From Nepenthes gracilis (taxonomy: Eukaryota > Streptophyta > Magnoliopsida > Caryophyllales > Nepenthaceae): DNA of 64,000 nt. The DNA lies in assembly GCA_033239525.1 (NCBI GenBank), contig BSYO01000006.1, positions 20,670,175 to 20,734,174 on the forward strand, written 5' to 3'. Positions 22,525 to 35,019 of the stretch are shown in pieces. The translations under genes and the position numbers were made by a program. Below the pieces are notes generated by a model. The model was given only the letters and a program-made list of their open reading frames with translations. It was not told the DNA's origin and did no database searches. Positions within the stretch are counted from its first letter, which is position 1, and every line of letters begins with the position of its first letter.

Positions 22525-25500
22525 ATGGGAACCATTTTTCTTCCTAAATTGTTTTTCATGCTTTGGGTGTTTTCTTCTCTGGGGTTTCAAGTGATCCAGT
22601 GCAGTGTCACTTACGACAGGAAAGCTATAATTATTAATGGGCAAAGAAGAATACTGATTTCTGGTTCAATACATTACCCCAGAAGTACCCCTGAGGTATG
22701 TTTTTCTCACTTCACATCTCAGTCCTATATTTTTCTGGGTTTTTTTAGTACTCCTTTTTTGCGCCTTGATTTTTGAGTTGGTGGATTGCTGGACATGTCT
22801 AGATGTGGGAAGATCTGATAATGAAGGCCAAAGAAGGAGGACTTGATGTGATTGACACCTATGTTTTTTGGAATGTCCACGAGCCTTCTCCTGGCAATGT
22901 ACTCCAATTCTCCCCGTTTATGCTACAATTTGTGCTACGAATTCTCTGATAGTTCAATTTTCATAAAAAAATTGCTTCATTTTTTTACTATTTTTCTGCC
23001 CATTTGTTTGCTTTTCAGTACAATTTTGAAGGAAGATATGATCTGGTCAGATTTTTAAACATTGTTAAAAAAGCAGGGCTCTATGCTCATCTTAGAATCG
23101 GTCCCTATGTTTGTGCAGAATGGAATTTTGGGTATCTCCTTCTTTCCTTGGCCCCCTCATCAGATTTTGGGCTGCTCCTCTGCTCGTTAGATCTTTCTTT
23201 CGTGTTATCTGCAGGGGATTTCCTGTTTGGCTTAAGTATGTTCCTGGAATCAGATTCAGAACAGATAATGAGCCATTCAAGGTCTCAGTTTTTCTTCCCC
23301 CTATTCATCTTGCATAGCGAGCCAAATAACTGACGGTTAATTCAATGGTTTTGCAGAGGGCAATGCAAGGATTCACTGAAAAAATAGTGGGTTTGATGAA
23401 AAGTAATAATTTGTTCGAGTCTCAGGGCGGGCCCATTATTCTCTCTCAGGTATGAATTTCGAGTTCTTTAATTAGCGTGAAATCTTCTTTAAACAATGTC
23501 ATGCTCCTATATAGACCATTTTTAGTCGTTAATTCACTTCAAATTTCAATTCCCACTTGATATTTTCACTATTTATTGCGAGTTACATGTTGGGTTTTTT
23601 GCGGTGGCAGATCGAGAATGAGTACGGGAAACAGGGTAAACTGCTTGGGCAAGCCGGCTATAACTACATGACTTGGGCTGCAAATATGGCTGTCGGACAG
23701 CAGACTGGAGTTCCTTGGGTTATGTGTAAGGAAGACGACGCTCCTGATCCAGTGGTTAGTGCTCCCTGTGTTACGTCGATGAACTACTTGATCCATGTTG
23801 AATTTCCTAAGAACTCTTAATTTTAGAAGAAAATAGCATTCGATGTACAGCAGTAATACAGATATTTCTAATTATTAGAAAGATATCTTTATATATTGCC
23901 ATATGGTTTAAATATAGTGATATATAAATTTACCTAAATTTTATAAGAAATCTAATATATATATATATATATATATAAATATATCAAACGATTTAGAGTA
24001 TTTTTTTGATGACTTAGAAAAATATTAAAGTTAACTTTAATAAAATTAAATAAAATTTTTTAAATAAATAAATATATAGTTAAAAATTATTAAAATTTGA
24101 TATATAACTTACATAATTTTTTCTCATTTATAATGATCAATACAAATATATATTATTAGATATGGATATAATCGATATTGATATATATATTTTTACCCCC
24201 GATGCCAACAATGAGTTGCTTAGGGCCACTTTTTTCACACACTGGAAGCTTTTGCGAGCGTGTGGATCAAGGCTGAGATTTTTGTCAAGTTCTACACAAA
24301 GAAGTAAATTTCGTATATTAAATTTTTTCCAAAATTTTAATAACGAGCTTCTTATTCAAAGTGATATCTCGAACTAACAACTCTCTAGCTCTGAAATCCT
24401 CATGTTCCACCATTAAAAGGAAAAAAAAAGGTTGATTTCAACTTCTTGAGAAGCTAAAAGCCTTAGCTTTTACAAGGAGGATTACGGCCACGGTTTATCA
24501 TATAATATATCGAAAATGACCCGATCTAAAATGAAAAATGCAAGATGGCCCTTTTCATATCTAAATCTCATCACTTCCAGCCTTTTCATTCATTTTCATG
24601 ACTGTGACAGATTAACACCTGCAATGGATTTTACTGTGATGCCTTCTCTCCCAACAGACCTTACAAACCTACTATGTGGACTGAGGCTTGGAGTGGCTGG
24701 TAGATTTCATTCAATATTTCATCACATTTTCCTTCAAAAATTTTCTCTTCCCTTCAAATTTTCATGGTAAATATTGGCTCATTTTACTCCCCTGCAAACC
24801 GTATGCAGGTTTACGGAGTTCGGTGGACCAATTTACCAAAGACCCGTTCAAGATTTGGCATTTGCAGTCGCTGGATTTGTACAGAAGGGGGGATCCTTTG
24901 TAAATTACTACATGGTTCGTCTTAATTTTTTTCCCATTCCAATTGCACTTTCCCTTGTGCATTCAAATTGTACTCAGTTGAATAAAACTCACCCCGAGGG
25001 ATTTTATGTGATCCGAGCCAGTACCACGGAGGGACAAATTTCGGACGCACTGCTGGAGGTCCTTTTGTCACGACGAGCTATGACTATGATTCTCCTCTTG
25101 ACGAATATGGTAACTAAGAACTAATACATCCGCGTACTTCAGAAGTTTGTTGTCTCGATCCTTCTCAAAGTTGTTAATGCATTTGTGCTTGAATTCATAG
25201 GTCTGATCAGGCAACCGAAATTCGGTCATCTCAAGGATCTTCACCGGGCTATTAAGCAATGTGAGCAAGCCTTAGTTTCAGCTGATCCGACTGTTACCTC
25301 TTTGGGTCCCCTTCAGCAGGTTATCGTCTCTGTCAATCACTTGGAGATCGTCGCTGTTGCCGGTTTTCTGTGCTGATTCTCTACTGAAACCCCTTCATGT
25401 TCTGCAGGCTCATGTGTTTTACCCAGAGACCGGAGTCTGCGCAGCGTTTCTGGCAAACCACGACCCGAACTCGGCTGTGAGAGTGCTGTTCAATAACATG

Positions 25501-28500
25501 CACTATAACCTGCCTCCTTGGTCCATCAGCATTCTTCCTGATTGCAGAAATGTAGCCTTCAACACTGCTAAGGTATGTATCGAGATCCCGAATACTTTTT
25601 CGCGGGATATCTTTAGAGGTTATTATTTGCTTTAATATCACGACCTAGGGATAATTAAAGGGCAAAAAAGAGTTTAGATTTGATATCTTGAGTGAGATTC
25701 AGCATCACCTATAGAACATTTATTTTATAATTTAAAATTTGAAAAAACATTCATTATATATTTGAATCTATATTTAACATTTGTTTCTTGAAGAACTTAG
25801 AATTGGTTTCTCTCTCTTTATCCTAATCTTTTTTTCTGAACGAGAATTATTGAGTTTTGTGCAAGGATTGTCAATGTGTAGTTTTTTTTCTGAAAGATCT
25901 TCAATGTCATAAAATTTTAAAAAAAATTTATCAATTTCTTCTGAGCAAATCTGAATAAAACTTCTATCGTTATCCAAAAAATACCCATTATTATCCAAAT
26001 ATATGATGGATAATTGTCATATATGGGGTATCAAAAGAGCTGATTTTTTAATTATGTAAATATCTTAATTCTTTTTTTCTATCAAAGACTGACACTATTA
26101 AAAAAATAGATTTTTTAATAAAATATTATAAAATTATACGAGATATAACATTTAATCATTTTAATAAATTATCAAATATAATAGTAATTCTAACACCACC
26201 ATGATGACAGGTAGGAGTCCAAACCTCACGCATGGAAATGCTGCCAAGCAATGCTAAAATATCCTCATGGGAGAGTTATATTGAAGATGTAACTGCTCTC
26301 GAGGATAGATCTACAATGACTGCTGTCGGTCTCCTCGAGCAAATAAATGTGACGAGGGATACTAGTGACTATCTTTGGTACAAAACAAGGTAAAGCTAAT
26401 GCCTCAATAATGAATTTAAGCATTTTGCCAATAACAAAAGAACCATACTTCCTAAAATATTCATTTTATAATGATTTTTTCTTCAAATTTGGCAGTGTCG
26501 ATATACATCCGTCTGAGTCTTTCTTTCATGATGGGGACCTCCCTACACTCGTAGTGAATTCTAGAGGCTGTGCGGTTCATGTTTTTGTAAATGGGCAGCT
26601 TATAGGATCTGCATTTGGGACAAGGGAGACTAGAAGATTCACCTTCGCAGAAAAGGTCAATCTACATGCTGGAACCAACGAAATAGCACTGCTGAGTATA
26701 GAAGTTGGCTTGCCGGTTTGTCTCCTCTCGCCTCCTGCTGTAACAAGAAGGCAGTATTCATCCATTATTCGTGGTTTCAGCTCAAATTTTAACATTGTGT
26801 TTTGTGTAGAATGTTGGGGGCCATTTTGAGACATGGAACACGGGAATTCTAGGTCCGGTTTTGCTGCATGGTCTTAACCAGGGGAAGTGGGACTTGTCCT
26901 GGCAGAAATGGACTTATCAGGTGACTAAATTTTAAGCACATATGCCTTTGCGATTGCCCTGTGAAAGGAGATTTGCCGAAAGGTGATGGTTTCATTGCAG
27001 ATCGGTTTAAAAGGAGAATCCATTAATCTTGCCTCTCCTAATGATATATTCTCTGTGGAGTGGATGGACAGTGCAGTAGCTGTGCGAAAACAGCAGCCGT
27101 TGACATGGCATAAGGTAAGACGAGACGGATGTCAAAGAAACAGATAAGAAATGCCTATGCGATATTGTACTGTCTTCATTAGACTGTGTTTTGCACTAGC
27201 AAAAAGGCGAGATTGTCCAGCACTTAGTAATTGTTTTCTATAGTCAACAATAGCTAAGAATGGTATAATATTTGGGAGTTACTCTCACTCTTGATTCCTT
27301 CTGTTATTTTTTCTAAAACCAACGATGAATATGAATTTTGTAAGGTGTAAGATGAAAATACGTGTTTATTCTAAACAGTTGTGTTTGTTTGAACAATAAT
27401 ATCCCTTTAAATAATCGTACGTCCAAACATTCCTCCTCTTGTTTTGCAAATGACAAACTGAATTAGCATGGTCACTATGACTTGAAAAAAAGTTGTGTAT
27501 GAACTTTCTGCAGGCATACTTTGATGCCCCAGGAGGAGCTGAGCCCCTGGCTATGGACATGCGGAGTATGGGTAAGGGCCAAATTTGGATTAATGGGCAA
27601 AGTATTGGCAGATATTGGACGGCATATGCCCATGGCAACTGCAACGGCTGCAGCTATACAGGGACATTCAGGCCGCCCAAGTGTGAAGCTGGCTGTGGAA
27701 AGCCGACCCAAAGATGGTGAGCAAGCGTTTGGGTGTGTGATTAACGAGATTCATGTCATTAACGGATTGACATGTTTATAGGATGAAATAATTGTCGTGT
27801 TTCATGCTGATACAATAGCTCAAAAATGATGTGATATAACATGAATAATAAGTATTATCATGGTTAAAACTTATTTATTTATTAAAATATTATTGACCTC
27901 TGACTTTTGACCAGGCTTTCTTTTTTATAAAAAAAAATAAAGCATATTAAGTGTGATTTGTTATGTAACATGAATACAACATGCTTATTAGATAGACTAT
28001 ACATATTGTGTTATGTTATTTATTTACTTAGTCGGCCGTATTCGCATTTGACTTATCAACCTGATTATTAATTTTGCTGTGACCGTGTTTGAGAATACTA
28101 TTTTATACTCATGTATCAACACCTCAACACGAATTGACATCCCTACCACCTCCTTGGATTTGAAACTACTTACCATGTAGCTTGACAGAGTAAATACTCT
28201 ATTCTAATCTCTTTTTCCTATCAAAACTTTCTTTCAGGTATCATGTCCCTCGCTCCTGGTTAAAGCCAACAAGCAATCTCTTGGTTGTGTTTGAGGAACT
28301 CGGAGGGAATCCTACGGGGATTTCCCTTGTGAAGAGATCAGTAACCACTGTCTGCGCTCAGGTGTCCGAGTACCACCCGACATTGAAATATTGGCAGGTT
28401 GAAAGCTATGGGAGAACAGTAGGGTTGCGCAGGCCTAAAGTACACCTGCAGTGTGCTCAAGACCAATATATCTCTTCCATTAAGTTTGCGAGCTTTGGGA

Positions 28501-29807
28501 CTCCTCTCGGAACTTGTGGGAACTTCCAACAAGGGACTTGCCATGCACCCACCTCATACACAGTCTTAGAGAAGGTACTGAAAATTATGTCATGATCATC
28601 CTTGTCGGGTAATTTTGGGCGTCGGGTTTCGGTTTTCCTTGTTAAATTCCAACTAGGTTTGAGTCGTTCTATGATGCCACTTGTTGAGAGAAAACACTCC
28701 CTCGCTACTTAAATTTATGGGGATGTAAAATAGAGCAATCATAATAAAATACTAGAAACTGCCCAAGTGTAAATTAATCACAGTAGTCAAGACAGGTTTG
28801 CGTGGAAATCCCCTGCAATCGAAGGGGAAAAGCTATGGGAGTTTTGCATCCAAACAAATACTACTATCATAGTCATAGTTACAAAAATGCACAACAACTC
28901 TTAACATGATATTCTTTTCTCTGTTCAATAGAGTTTCACACACTAGATAAGTCAAAACCTTAGAATTTCTCCAAATGGGACTAAAAGTGAAAATCTAAAT
29001 ATATAGAAGTGTTTTACACGCGATTTAGTATGACATACTAGAAAAATGAAAAAAATCTGAGCAAAAACCTCATACAGATATGAGAATTACACCATCTCCT
29101 TTTCTCATTCCTTCTTCCCTCTCCCTCCTGTGTTTGCTCTCAGGATTAAAAGTAAAATTGATGAAGATCGTGTGAAACTACATAATTGTACTCGGTTTAA
29201 TTGACAACCAGTATACCGCCCAACTCTAACTTGATTCTGCTGGTCTACTGCTCGAGCACTTATTGCATGCTTCTGCATGTGGGCATTCAGCCAATTGCTT
29301 GCTCGAGCACCGATCATGCATACTTCAAGTGTCTTGTTTATGCCAATTCACTGCCCGAGCGTTCGTTACACCCTTGTCAAGCAATTACATATGCCATTCA
29401 CCAATTCTATTATGTAGAATGGGTCGTGGATATCACACTAGAGTAGCTCACCCCAACATCACTCCCAGGTGAAGCAACCAACATTGGTTATTTACATGGA
29501 GGTATGGGAAAAATTACGAAAAGCCAAACTATTGCATAATATTTGTCTTATGTAATTTGCTGGGAAAGCAATTATTGCAAATGTACCAGAGCAACGACTG
29601 ACCCCCGGATCTACCCACCCATATCTTTCTCCTCAACCTAATCTTCTGTGATCTTTTTGTTTGCAGAAATGCAAAGGGAAGCAGAGATGTGCGGTCACCA
29701 TATCAAACAGTAATTTCGGACAAGACCCTTGTCCGAACGTGCTGAAGCGACTCTCGGTCGAAGCTGTCTGTGCCCCTGCCGCCGCTCAACCAAATCCCTG
29801 GAATTGA
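22525..29807 (+). CDS. BGAL: Beta-galactosidase, glycoside hydrolase family 35, 18 exons
   Basis: Secreted apoplastic enzyme that removes terminal beta-galactose from cell-wall galactans and arabinogalactans. Exons: 22525-22695, 22803-22898, 23019-23131, 23215-23281, 23357-23449, 23611-23754, 24611-24699, 24809-24914, 25022-25109, 25201-25319, 25408-25572, 26211-26389, 26496-26715, 26810-26920, 27001-27114, 27514-27716, 28238-28574, 29667-29807. All introns are GT-AG, phases agree, and the product is 851 residues, usual for plant GH35. A signal peptide covers residues 1 to about 26. The GH35 signature [14 protein letters not shown] (173-186) holds the expected acid/base E184, and WTEAWSGW (251-258) the nucleophile E253. 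Residues about 758-845 form a cysteine-rich SUEL-type galactose-binding lectin domain. No lesion is seen, so it should be functional. The closest numbered paralogue (BGAL1/BGAL3 type) is not decided. Confidence 0.96.
23955..23978. repeat. (TA)n microsatellite in beta-galactosidase intron 6
   Basis: About twelve TA dinucleotides lie in the 856-bp sixth intron, which is longer and more AT-rich than most introns of this gene. The repeat is a likely length polymorphism and has no visible effect on splice sites. Confidence 0.85.
28575..29666 (+). other. Intron 17 of beta-galactosidase, 1092 bp
   Basis: This is the longest intron of the gene and splits the lectin domain between LEK and KCKGK. It contains a GC-richer patch at 29225-29360 with repeated TGCTCGAGCA-like words, possibly an old insertion. 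No coding frame of significance is present. Confidence 0.6.
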
Positions 29808-31480
29808 TCAAGCAAACGAGCCACGAAGACCACCTTCATGGCCATCGCAGTTGGTAATTTTAACACCATAATCGGTATCAGTAAAAGGAGTTAGTAATGC
29901 AAAAGGAATAATAAAGCCAGAGGAAGTTCTGCTAAATAGATGATCACGATAGACCACAGTTACTGTTGCAGTAGATACACGATCCCAACAAGCTGCTGCT
30001 TGAATGACTGCAGCAGTGAGATTCTCATAGTTTGGAAGTATAATTAAGTTTTCAGTTCATAAGTTGTGTAGGTTGTGGGGTGTTTGAGGAATCAATGCCT
30101 CATATTATAGTGGATTTGTAATCCTGTTTCCTGTTCTTTTGATGGAAGCAGTGACGGCAGACGGCTGCGGCTTCGATTTGTGAAGAAATTGGTGTGACTG
30201 ATTTTTTGATTATGCTTGTCGTTGGGGTTTTTTTTAAAGGATGAAATCCCCAATATTTATTATGTAGTTACCCTTTTGAAGGGTATGAATTTGACGTTGA
30301 ACAGGATGTTCTTGAGGACAAGTGTTTTTCGTTCAGTTCATTTTTTTCTGATGAAAGAAATATTTATATGTAGTGCCTCTGGATTTACCGTGAGAATTCA
30401 TGTTAGTGCCAAAGTGTTTGTCTTGTATTCAATACGGCTTGGAAATAGATTCATAAATCCTTTTTTTATCTGTATTGTTTAAACTAGTTCAGCAAAAACT
30501 AAAATTATAACTGAATTAATTTAATCAGTTAACTGATCAAATAATTTAGTTACATATAATATTTTTTTCTAGATTTATAAAATAAATGAATAAAATTCAT
30601 AATTTGAAAGCACTTATATAATATACTAATGTATAAGCTATAACTTCAAATACTAAGTTAACATCTAATTATCAATACTATAAGTTTTGTTTTATACAAC
30701 CATTTTTATGTATTTTAGATATTTTGTGAATCTTCATTAAACCAATTAATTATGTCAATAATATTATACTCATCTGTCAAATAAATTATTTTACGTATAA
30801 TTAAATAAGAAAATTATATTAAATTAAATTTATTTATTTTTAACTTTTTAGATATAACATACATAAATTGTTAATTTATGTATTCACTAGCAAAATCATT
30901 TACACAAAATCAAATTAAAACCCAAAAATTAATTCCTTTCTAACCTAAAATTAAACCAACCGATTCAAGGATCCTACTTTTAGGTTCAAATTTGAGAATT
31001 TCAATTTAAATCGTAGAGTCAATTATTTTTATGATAATCTTTAGCATATTTAAAAATTTAAAAAATAATAATATTATAAAAAATATAATTCTATTCTTTT
31101 CTTATCAATTTTACTATAAAATATTATTTAATACTAATATATTCATTTAAAAAAATTAAACCAAATTGATCTCATTTCAAATACAATAATAAAGCTTGTT
31201 GTCTTACCAAGTGAGAATAACTGTACAAATTTATTTTTTTATCATTTCACTTGAATTATTAATTTTTTTTTCAATAATCAAAGTAATTTTAAATTTTTTA
31301 CTATCCCATCAATTAACATTTTCTGGGTCATTTTTTCAGTAATCACAATAACTTAAATTACCGGTGAATATATATATATATATCAAAAAATATTCATTAG
31401 TATAAAAGTCAAAATGAAGGCCATTTGGGAGTTAGAAAATAAAATTTTAAATGAAGTCAAAATGAAATTTAACAATGAAA
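29808..31480. other. 3' UTR of beta-galactosidase, then AT-rich spacer
   Basis: The first 400 bp after the TGA contains AATAAA at about 29909 and TGTAATCC-type elements near 30115-30125, fitting a 3' UTR and polyadenylation region. From about 30480 the DNA is AT-rich with no gene. The 88-codon frame at 30216-30482 has no recognisable features. Confidence 0.5.
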
Positions 31481-32204
31481 TTTAGAAAATAAAAATCAAG
31501 AAAAAATTAAAAGAAAAATAAATAGTTAGAAAATAATTTTGATAATTTTATTTTAAAAAAATATTTTCTGTTAAGATGTATACCTAATAAATATTATAAA
31601 ATAAAATATATATTTATAAAATTAGGCGTCCGTATCGGGTATTCATTCGAACGAATGAAAAGAAAAATAACGGTGGGATGTAAACGAATGAAGGAAGCAG
31701 AGAGTAAGAGAAAGCTATCGAGAGAGGAATGGAGTGTCTTGCTCAGATGTCGAGAAAAGCGCAAGTCCTTTCTAATCATATCTGGAAAGAACCCGTTTTT
31801 TCGAGCACTTAGGGTTTCTCTCTCTGTCGTTCTTGAAGAAAGAGTCTCCGGTATGCAAGTGTTCAAAAGAGTTTTGGAAGGCGTAATGTGTGCAACCCGG
31901 ATCTTTGGAAGGACCTCTTTTATGGCAAAGATGGTGATCTTCCTTCTTTGGAAGGAATCAAATCAAGAAATTGTTTAAAAGAAAAATGAAAGTTGGAAAT
32001 CTGCGCGCCTTCCTTATTTGAAGGCGCAATCTTGCTTGATATTCCCTTTAAGATCGTGGAATATTTAGAAAATAAAAGCGGGTCAAGAAAAAAATTAAAA
32101 GAAAAATAAATAGTTAGAAAATAATTTTGATTAAAAAATATTTTCTATTAAGATGTATACCTAATAAATATTATAAAATAAAATATATATTTATAAAATT
32201 AGGC
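31481..32204. repeat. Direct repeat pair (about 145 bp) flanking a 436-bp unique insert
   Basis: Copy A (31481-31627) and copy B (32064-32204) share AT-rich sequence ending in AAAATTAGGC, with copy B lacking about 15 bp. The insert between them (31628-32063) has clearly higher GC and holds a 107-codon plus-strand frame (31655-31978) with no recognised family. Either a tandem duplication lost most of its second unit, or the insert arrived between repeats. Confidence 0.7.
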
Positions 32205-32414
32205 ATCTATATAAACTTTCAACATTGACCTAGCATCTCAAGGTAACAAAGAAATATGAATAACAACGGACAACATGATGTTATAAATGGCAGTAATAAC
32301 AACAATAATAATAATAATATATATAATAAGTGATTTATTAGATGATAACAGGAATAAAACCTAACAGAGTCCACACGTGGAGTTACAATCAAAGTGAAAG
32401 TGACATTACTGCAT

Positions 32415-32442
32415 TTATATATATATATATATATATATATAA
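32415..32442. repeat. (TA)n microsatellite just downstream of thioredoxin
   Basis: About thirteen TA dinucleotides lie 20 bp beyond the thioredoxin stop codon, probably within or next to its 3' UTR. Confidence 0.85.
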
Positions 32443-32461
32443 TCAAGCTCATTGAGCTAGT

Positions 32462-34887
32462 TTAGGCAGCTGCCATATGCTTAGTCACGGTCTGCTGCAA
32501 CTCATCCTTCTTTGCTCCCACCACCTTATCAACAATATTCCCTTCTTTCACGAACATGAAAGTCGGCATTGCCTCCACGGCCCAATCAGCTGCAACCGAC
32601 TGCAACCAACCAAAAATAAAATAAAATCTCTCTCTCTCTCTCTCTCTCTCTATATCATCATTTCATACTGAAATGAAAGAAAGAAAATCCAGGAATATGT
32701 ATGCTGACCTTCAACTCATCCACATCCACCTTCAGAAACGTAACATGAGGCAGTTTTTTGGCGAGCTCAGACAGAAACGGTGCAATGAAACGGCATGGTC
32801 CGCACCATGAAGCAGTGAAATCAATCACCATCTGCGACATTAGTCACACAGCTTATTTTGCCAACATTATTCACGCCAAAGATCAATCAATGGGATAAGA
32901 TAAAACAGACCAATCAGTGAGTTTTGCAAAACAAATTCATTTGCAGAGTCTACTTCCAGAAAACATTTTTCAATACCATTTTTCCCCCATATATTAGAAG
33001 AGAGGAATTAAAAGATGATGCAGAGCTTCAGAAAAACGGTTGAATCGACTCAACGTTATACATAAAGAATCAGAACATTGTCTGGTTTTTGATAGATTAG
33101 CAACAGTAAAAAGAAAACTAATCATACAACACCATATTTACATGAAAAGATATTATAAGAAAAAACCGCAGATAAAAGAAGCTAAATTTTACTATCTTCG
33201 AAAAAGAAATACAAGAGGCAGTTACAAGCGTTTATGAAAAGCTTACATGAGTTCCGATTTGAATTTCATTCTTTGTTAGGGTCAGGCATTTTGTTTTAGA
33301 GTAGATTTCTAACACCTCTTTTATTTGGTTATTTTTATTTCTCGTCGTACTTTTTCTTGTGGGTTTTTGAGTGTGTTGAATGATTGTAATCAACCATTTA
33401 TTACTCGATATTGTAGTGAAAAGATTTCGAAAATGTTATTTGTAATGGCACTATTATTATAGTGAATTTATTCAAAATTTATTCCGTAATTTTTTTCTTG
33501 ATTGAAAATGATTTTTCACATTAAAAATATTATATTCACGAGTTTAATGGTTGATATTTGACAGGGAGTTTGGATTTGTTCCATTATGCCAGGTTGTGTG
33601 TCTTGGTCAGTGTTACGGACCTAGTAACTACAACCACACCCCAACTACCACCGGCTCAGCAGGGTACCAGACGAAGCACACGGCTAACCCGATTACCTCT
33701 CAAGCTGTGGGATTATAACTGATTTTTCTGTTTTGTTTCCGTTTTGCCCACATGGCAACCATGTGCTGTAGTGTGTTGTTGGAGATGCGTGGGGTGTGTG
33801 CTGTTGGAGATGTGTGGAGAGTGTGTGTGTATAAGCCGACTGCTGTAATGAAAATGAAGGAGGAAAAATACTCTTCACTTCTCCTCTCATCTGTTCTCTC
33901 GCTTTCTTCCTCTGTCTGACTCCTCCCTCTTTTCTCTCCTATCTCATTTTCTCTTCTCTCTGCAACGTCTGCTCCATCACCTCGGCACCTTACACCTCGG
34001 CCGAACTGTAACAGCATCACCGCAGCCTTACTGTAGCAGGCCGAGATCTTACTGTAGCACTACACCGATGTCACTTGTATCAGTCAGACCCCAACAAAAC
34101 TGACCCCCATCATTCCATATGCTAAAATATGACTTTTAATCATGGCTACAATTACTGGACTGTAGACCATGGGAGCAAAGAAGCTTAAAATCATTAAAAG
34201 GCGTCAATTCATCCCAAAAGCACAACCTCTTAGATGAGCGCCCAATAACAGGTTCTATGATCTCACAACTCCAAATGCCCCTAATTGATGAGCCGAAGCT
34301 CAATAGAACCGATAACAGAATATTACAGATGCGGACCAGAAAAAAAATTCGTGCAAACATCCACGGAAGCAATGGCCATACGAAAGCGGGGGGAAGGAAG
34401 ACGAAGACCCTAAACAAAAGCCTCATCCATCACAATAACCAGACGACAACGCTGAGCGCAAAATCAACAAATTACAACCAATTAGAACAAATAGTCCATC
34501 AGTAATCAGAATATGACATTATTAGTGTTCGTTTGAGGGGCACTTTTCATATGAGCAATTAAAATTGACCAGGAAAGCAAAAGGAAGATCGATCCCCTCA
34601 TAAGAGCTCCTTGGCCCATCGCAGTCTACCAATCAAATCAGACACAAAAAACACAGCAAACCAATTTATTGTTTACATAAAAGCAGAACATTTCTAATAG
34701 CATTCACAAGTTCGAAATCAACGTTATATCAAGAGAAAAATGCAGTATAAAATAATTAGAAGACGGAAATTATATGTAAAAAGAAAAGAAAAGGTAGAAC
34801 CAGTTTTTTAGACTCGTTGCCCTTCTGGAGCTGTTCTTCCCATGCTTCGACAGTGTGGCAACTGATCACTTGTCCCTCCTCTGCCAT
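32462..34887 (-). CDS. Thioredoxin h-type, 3 exons
   Basis: Small cytosolic disulfide reductase, normally reduced by NADPH-thioredoxin reductase. Exons on the minus strand: 34887-34801 (29 codons), 32831-32709 (41 codons), 32599-32462 (45 codons plus TAA). All introns are phase 0 and GT-AG, and the product is 115 residues, typical of type h. The active site WCGPC is residues 38-42, preceded by FTAS and the buried D33; the cis-proline is P82 in AMPTF. There is no transit or signal peptide. Residue 30 is Met where Val or Ile is common in relatives, a mild change on the central strand. Intron 1 is 1969 bp and carries a solo LTR; intron 2 is 109 bp with a CT repeat. It looks intact. It converges with the beta-galactosidase gene. 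Confidence 0.95.
32628..32650. repeat. (CT)n microsatellite in thioredoxin intron 2
   Basis: About eleven CT dinucleotides lie about 30 bp from the exon 3 acceptor. On the gene's strand it reads as GA, so it does not serve as the polypyrimidine tract. Confidence 0.85.
33611..34082 (+). mobile_element. Solo LTR (472 bp) in thioredoxin intron 1, GTCAG target duplication
   Basis: It begins TGTTACGG and ends TTGTATCA (inverted repeat TGTTAC/TGATAC). The flanks are GTCAG at 33606-33610 and 34083-34087. TATAAG at 33830-33835 and a C/T-rich stretch after it fit a U3-R-U5 order on the plus strand, which is antisense to the thioredoxin gene. No internal sequence remains. It lies over 1 kb from exon 2 and about 700 bp from exon 1, so splice sites are untouched. 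Family unassigned. Confidence 0.9.
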
Positions 34888-35010
34888 TTCCTTCTCGCTA
34901 TCTCTTTCCTCAGCTATCACGAGAACAAGAGAGAACCCCAAATAACGAAAGCGAAAACGCGATCAGAATCCTACTGAAGCAGCTTCTTCAGCCTCAATCC
35001 GGAAGGCCAT

Positions 35011-35016
35011 TATATA
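35011..35016 (-). promoter_or_regulatory. TATA box of the thioredoxin gene
   Basis: On the minus strand the sequence reads CCCCTATATAATGG, about 125 bp upstream of the ATG at 34887. Position and strand fit a plant core promoter. Confidence 0.55.
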
Positions 35017-35019
35017 GGG

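Noticed and set aside
22171..22644. 157-codon minus-strand ORF overlapping the beta-galactosidase 5' region
   Set aside because: It is the reverse complement of the leader and first exon, whose plus-strand frame is clearly real. Its composition reflects the pyrimidine-rich leader.
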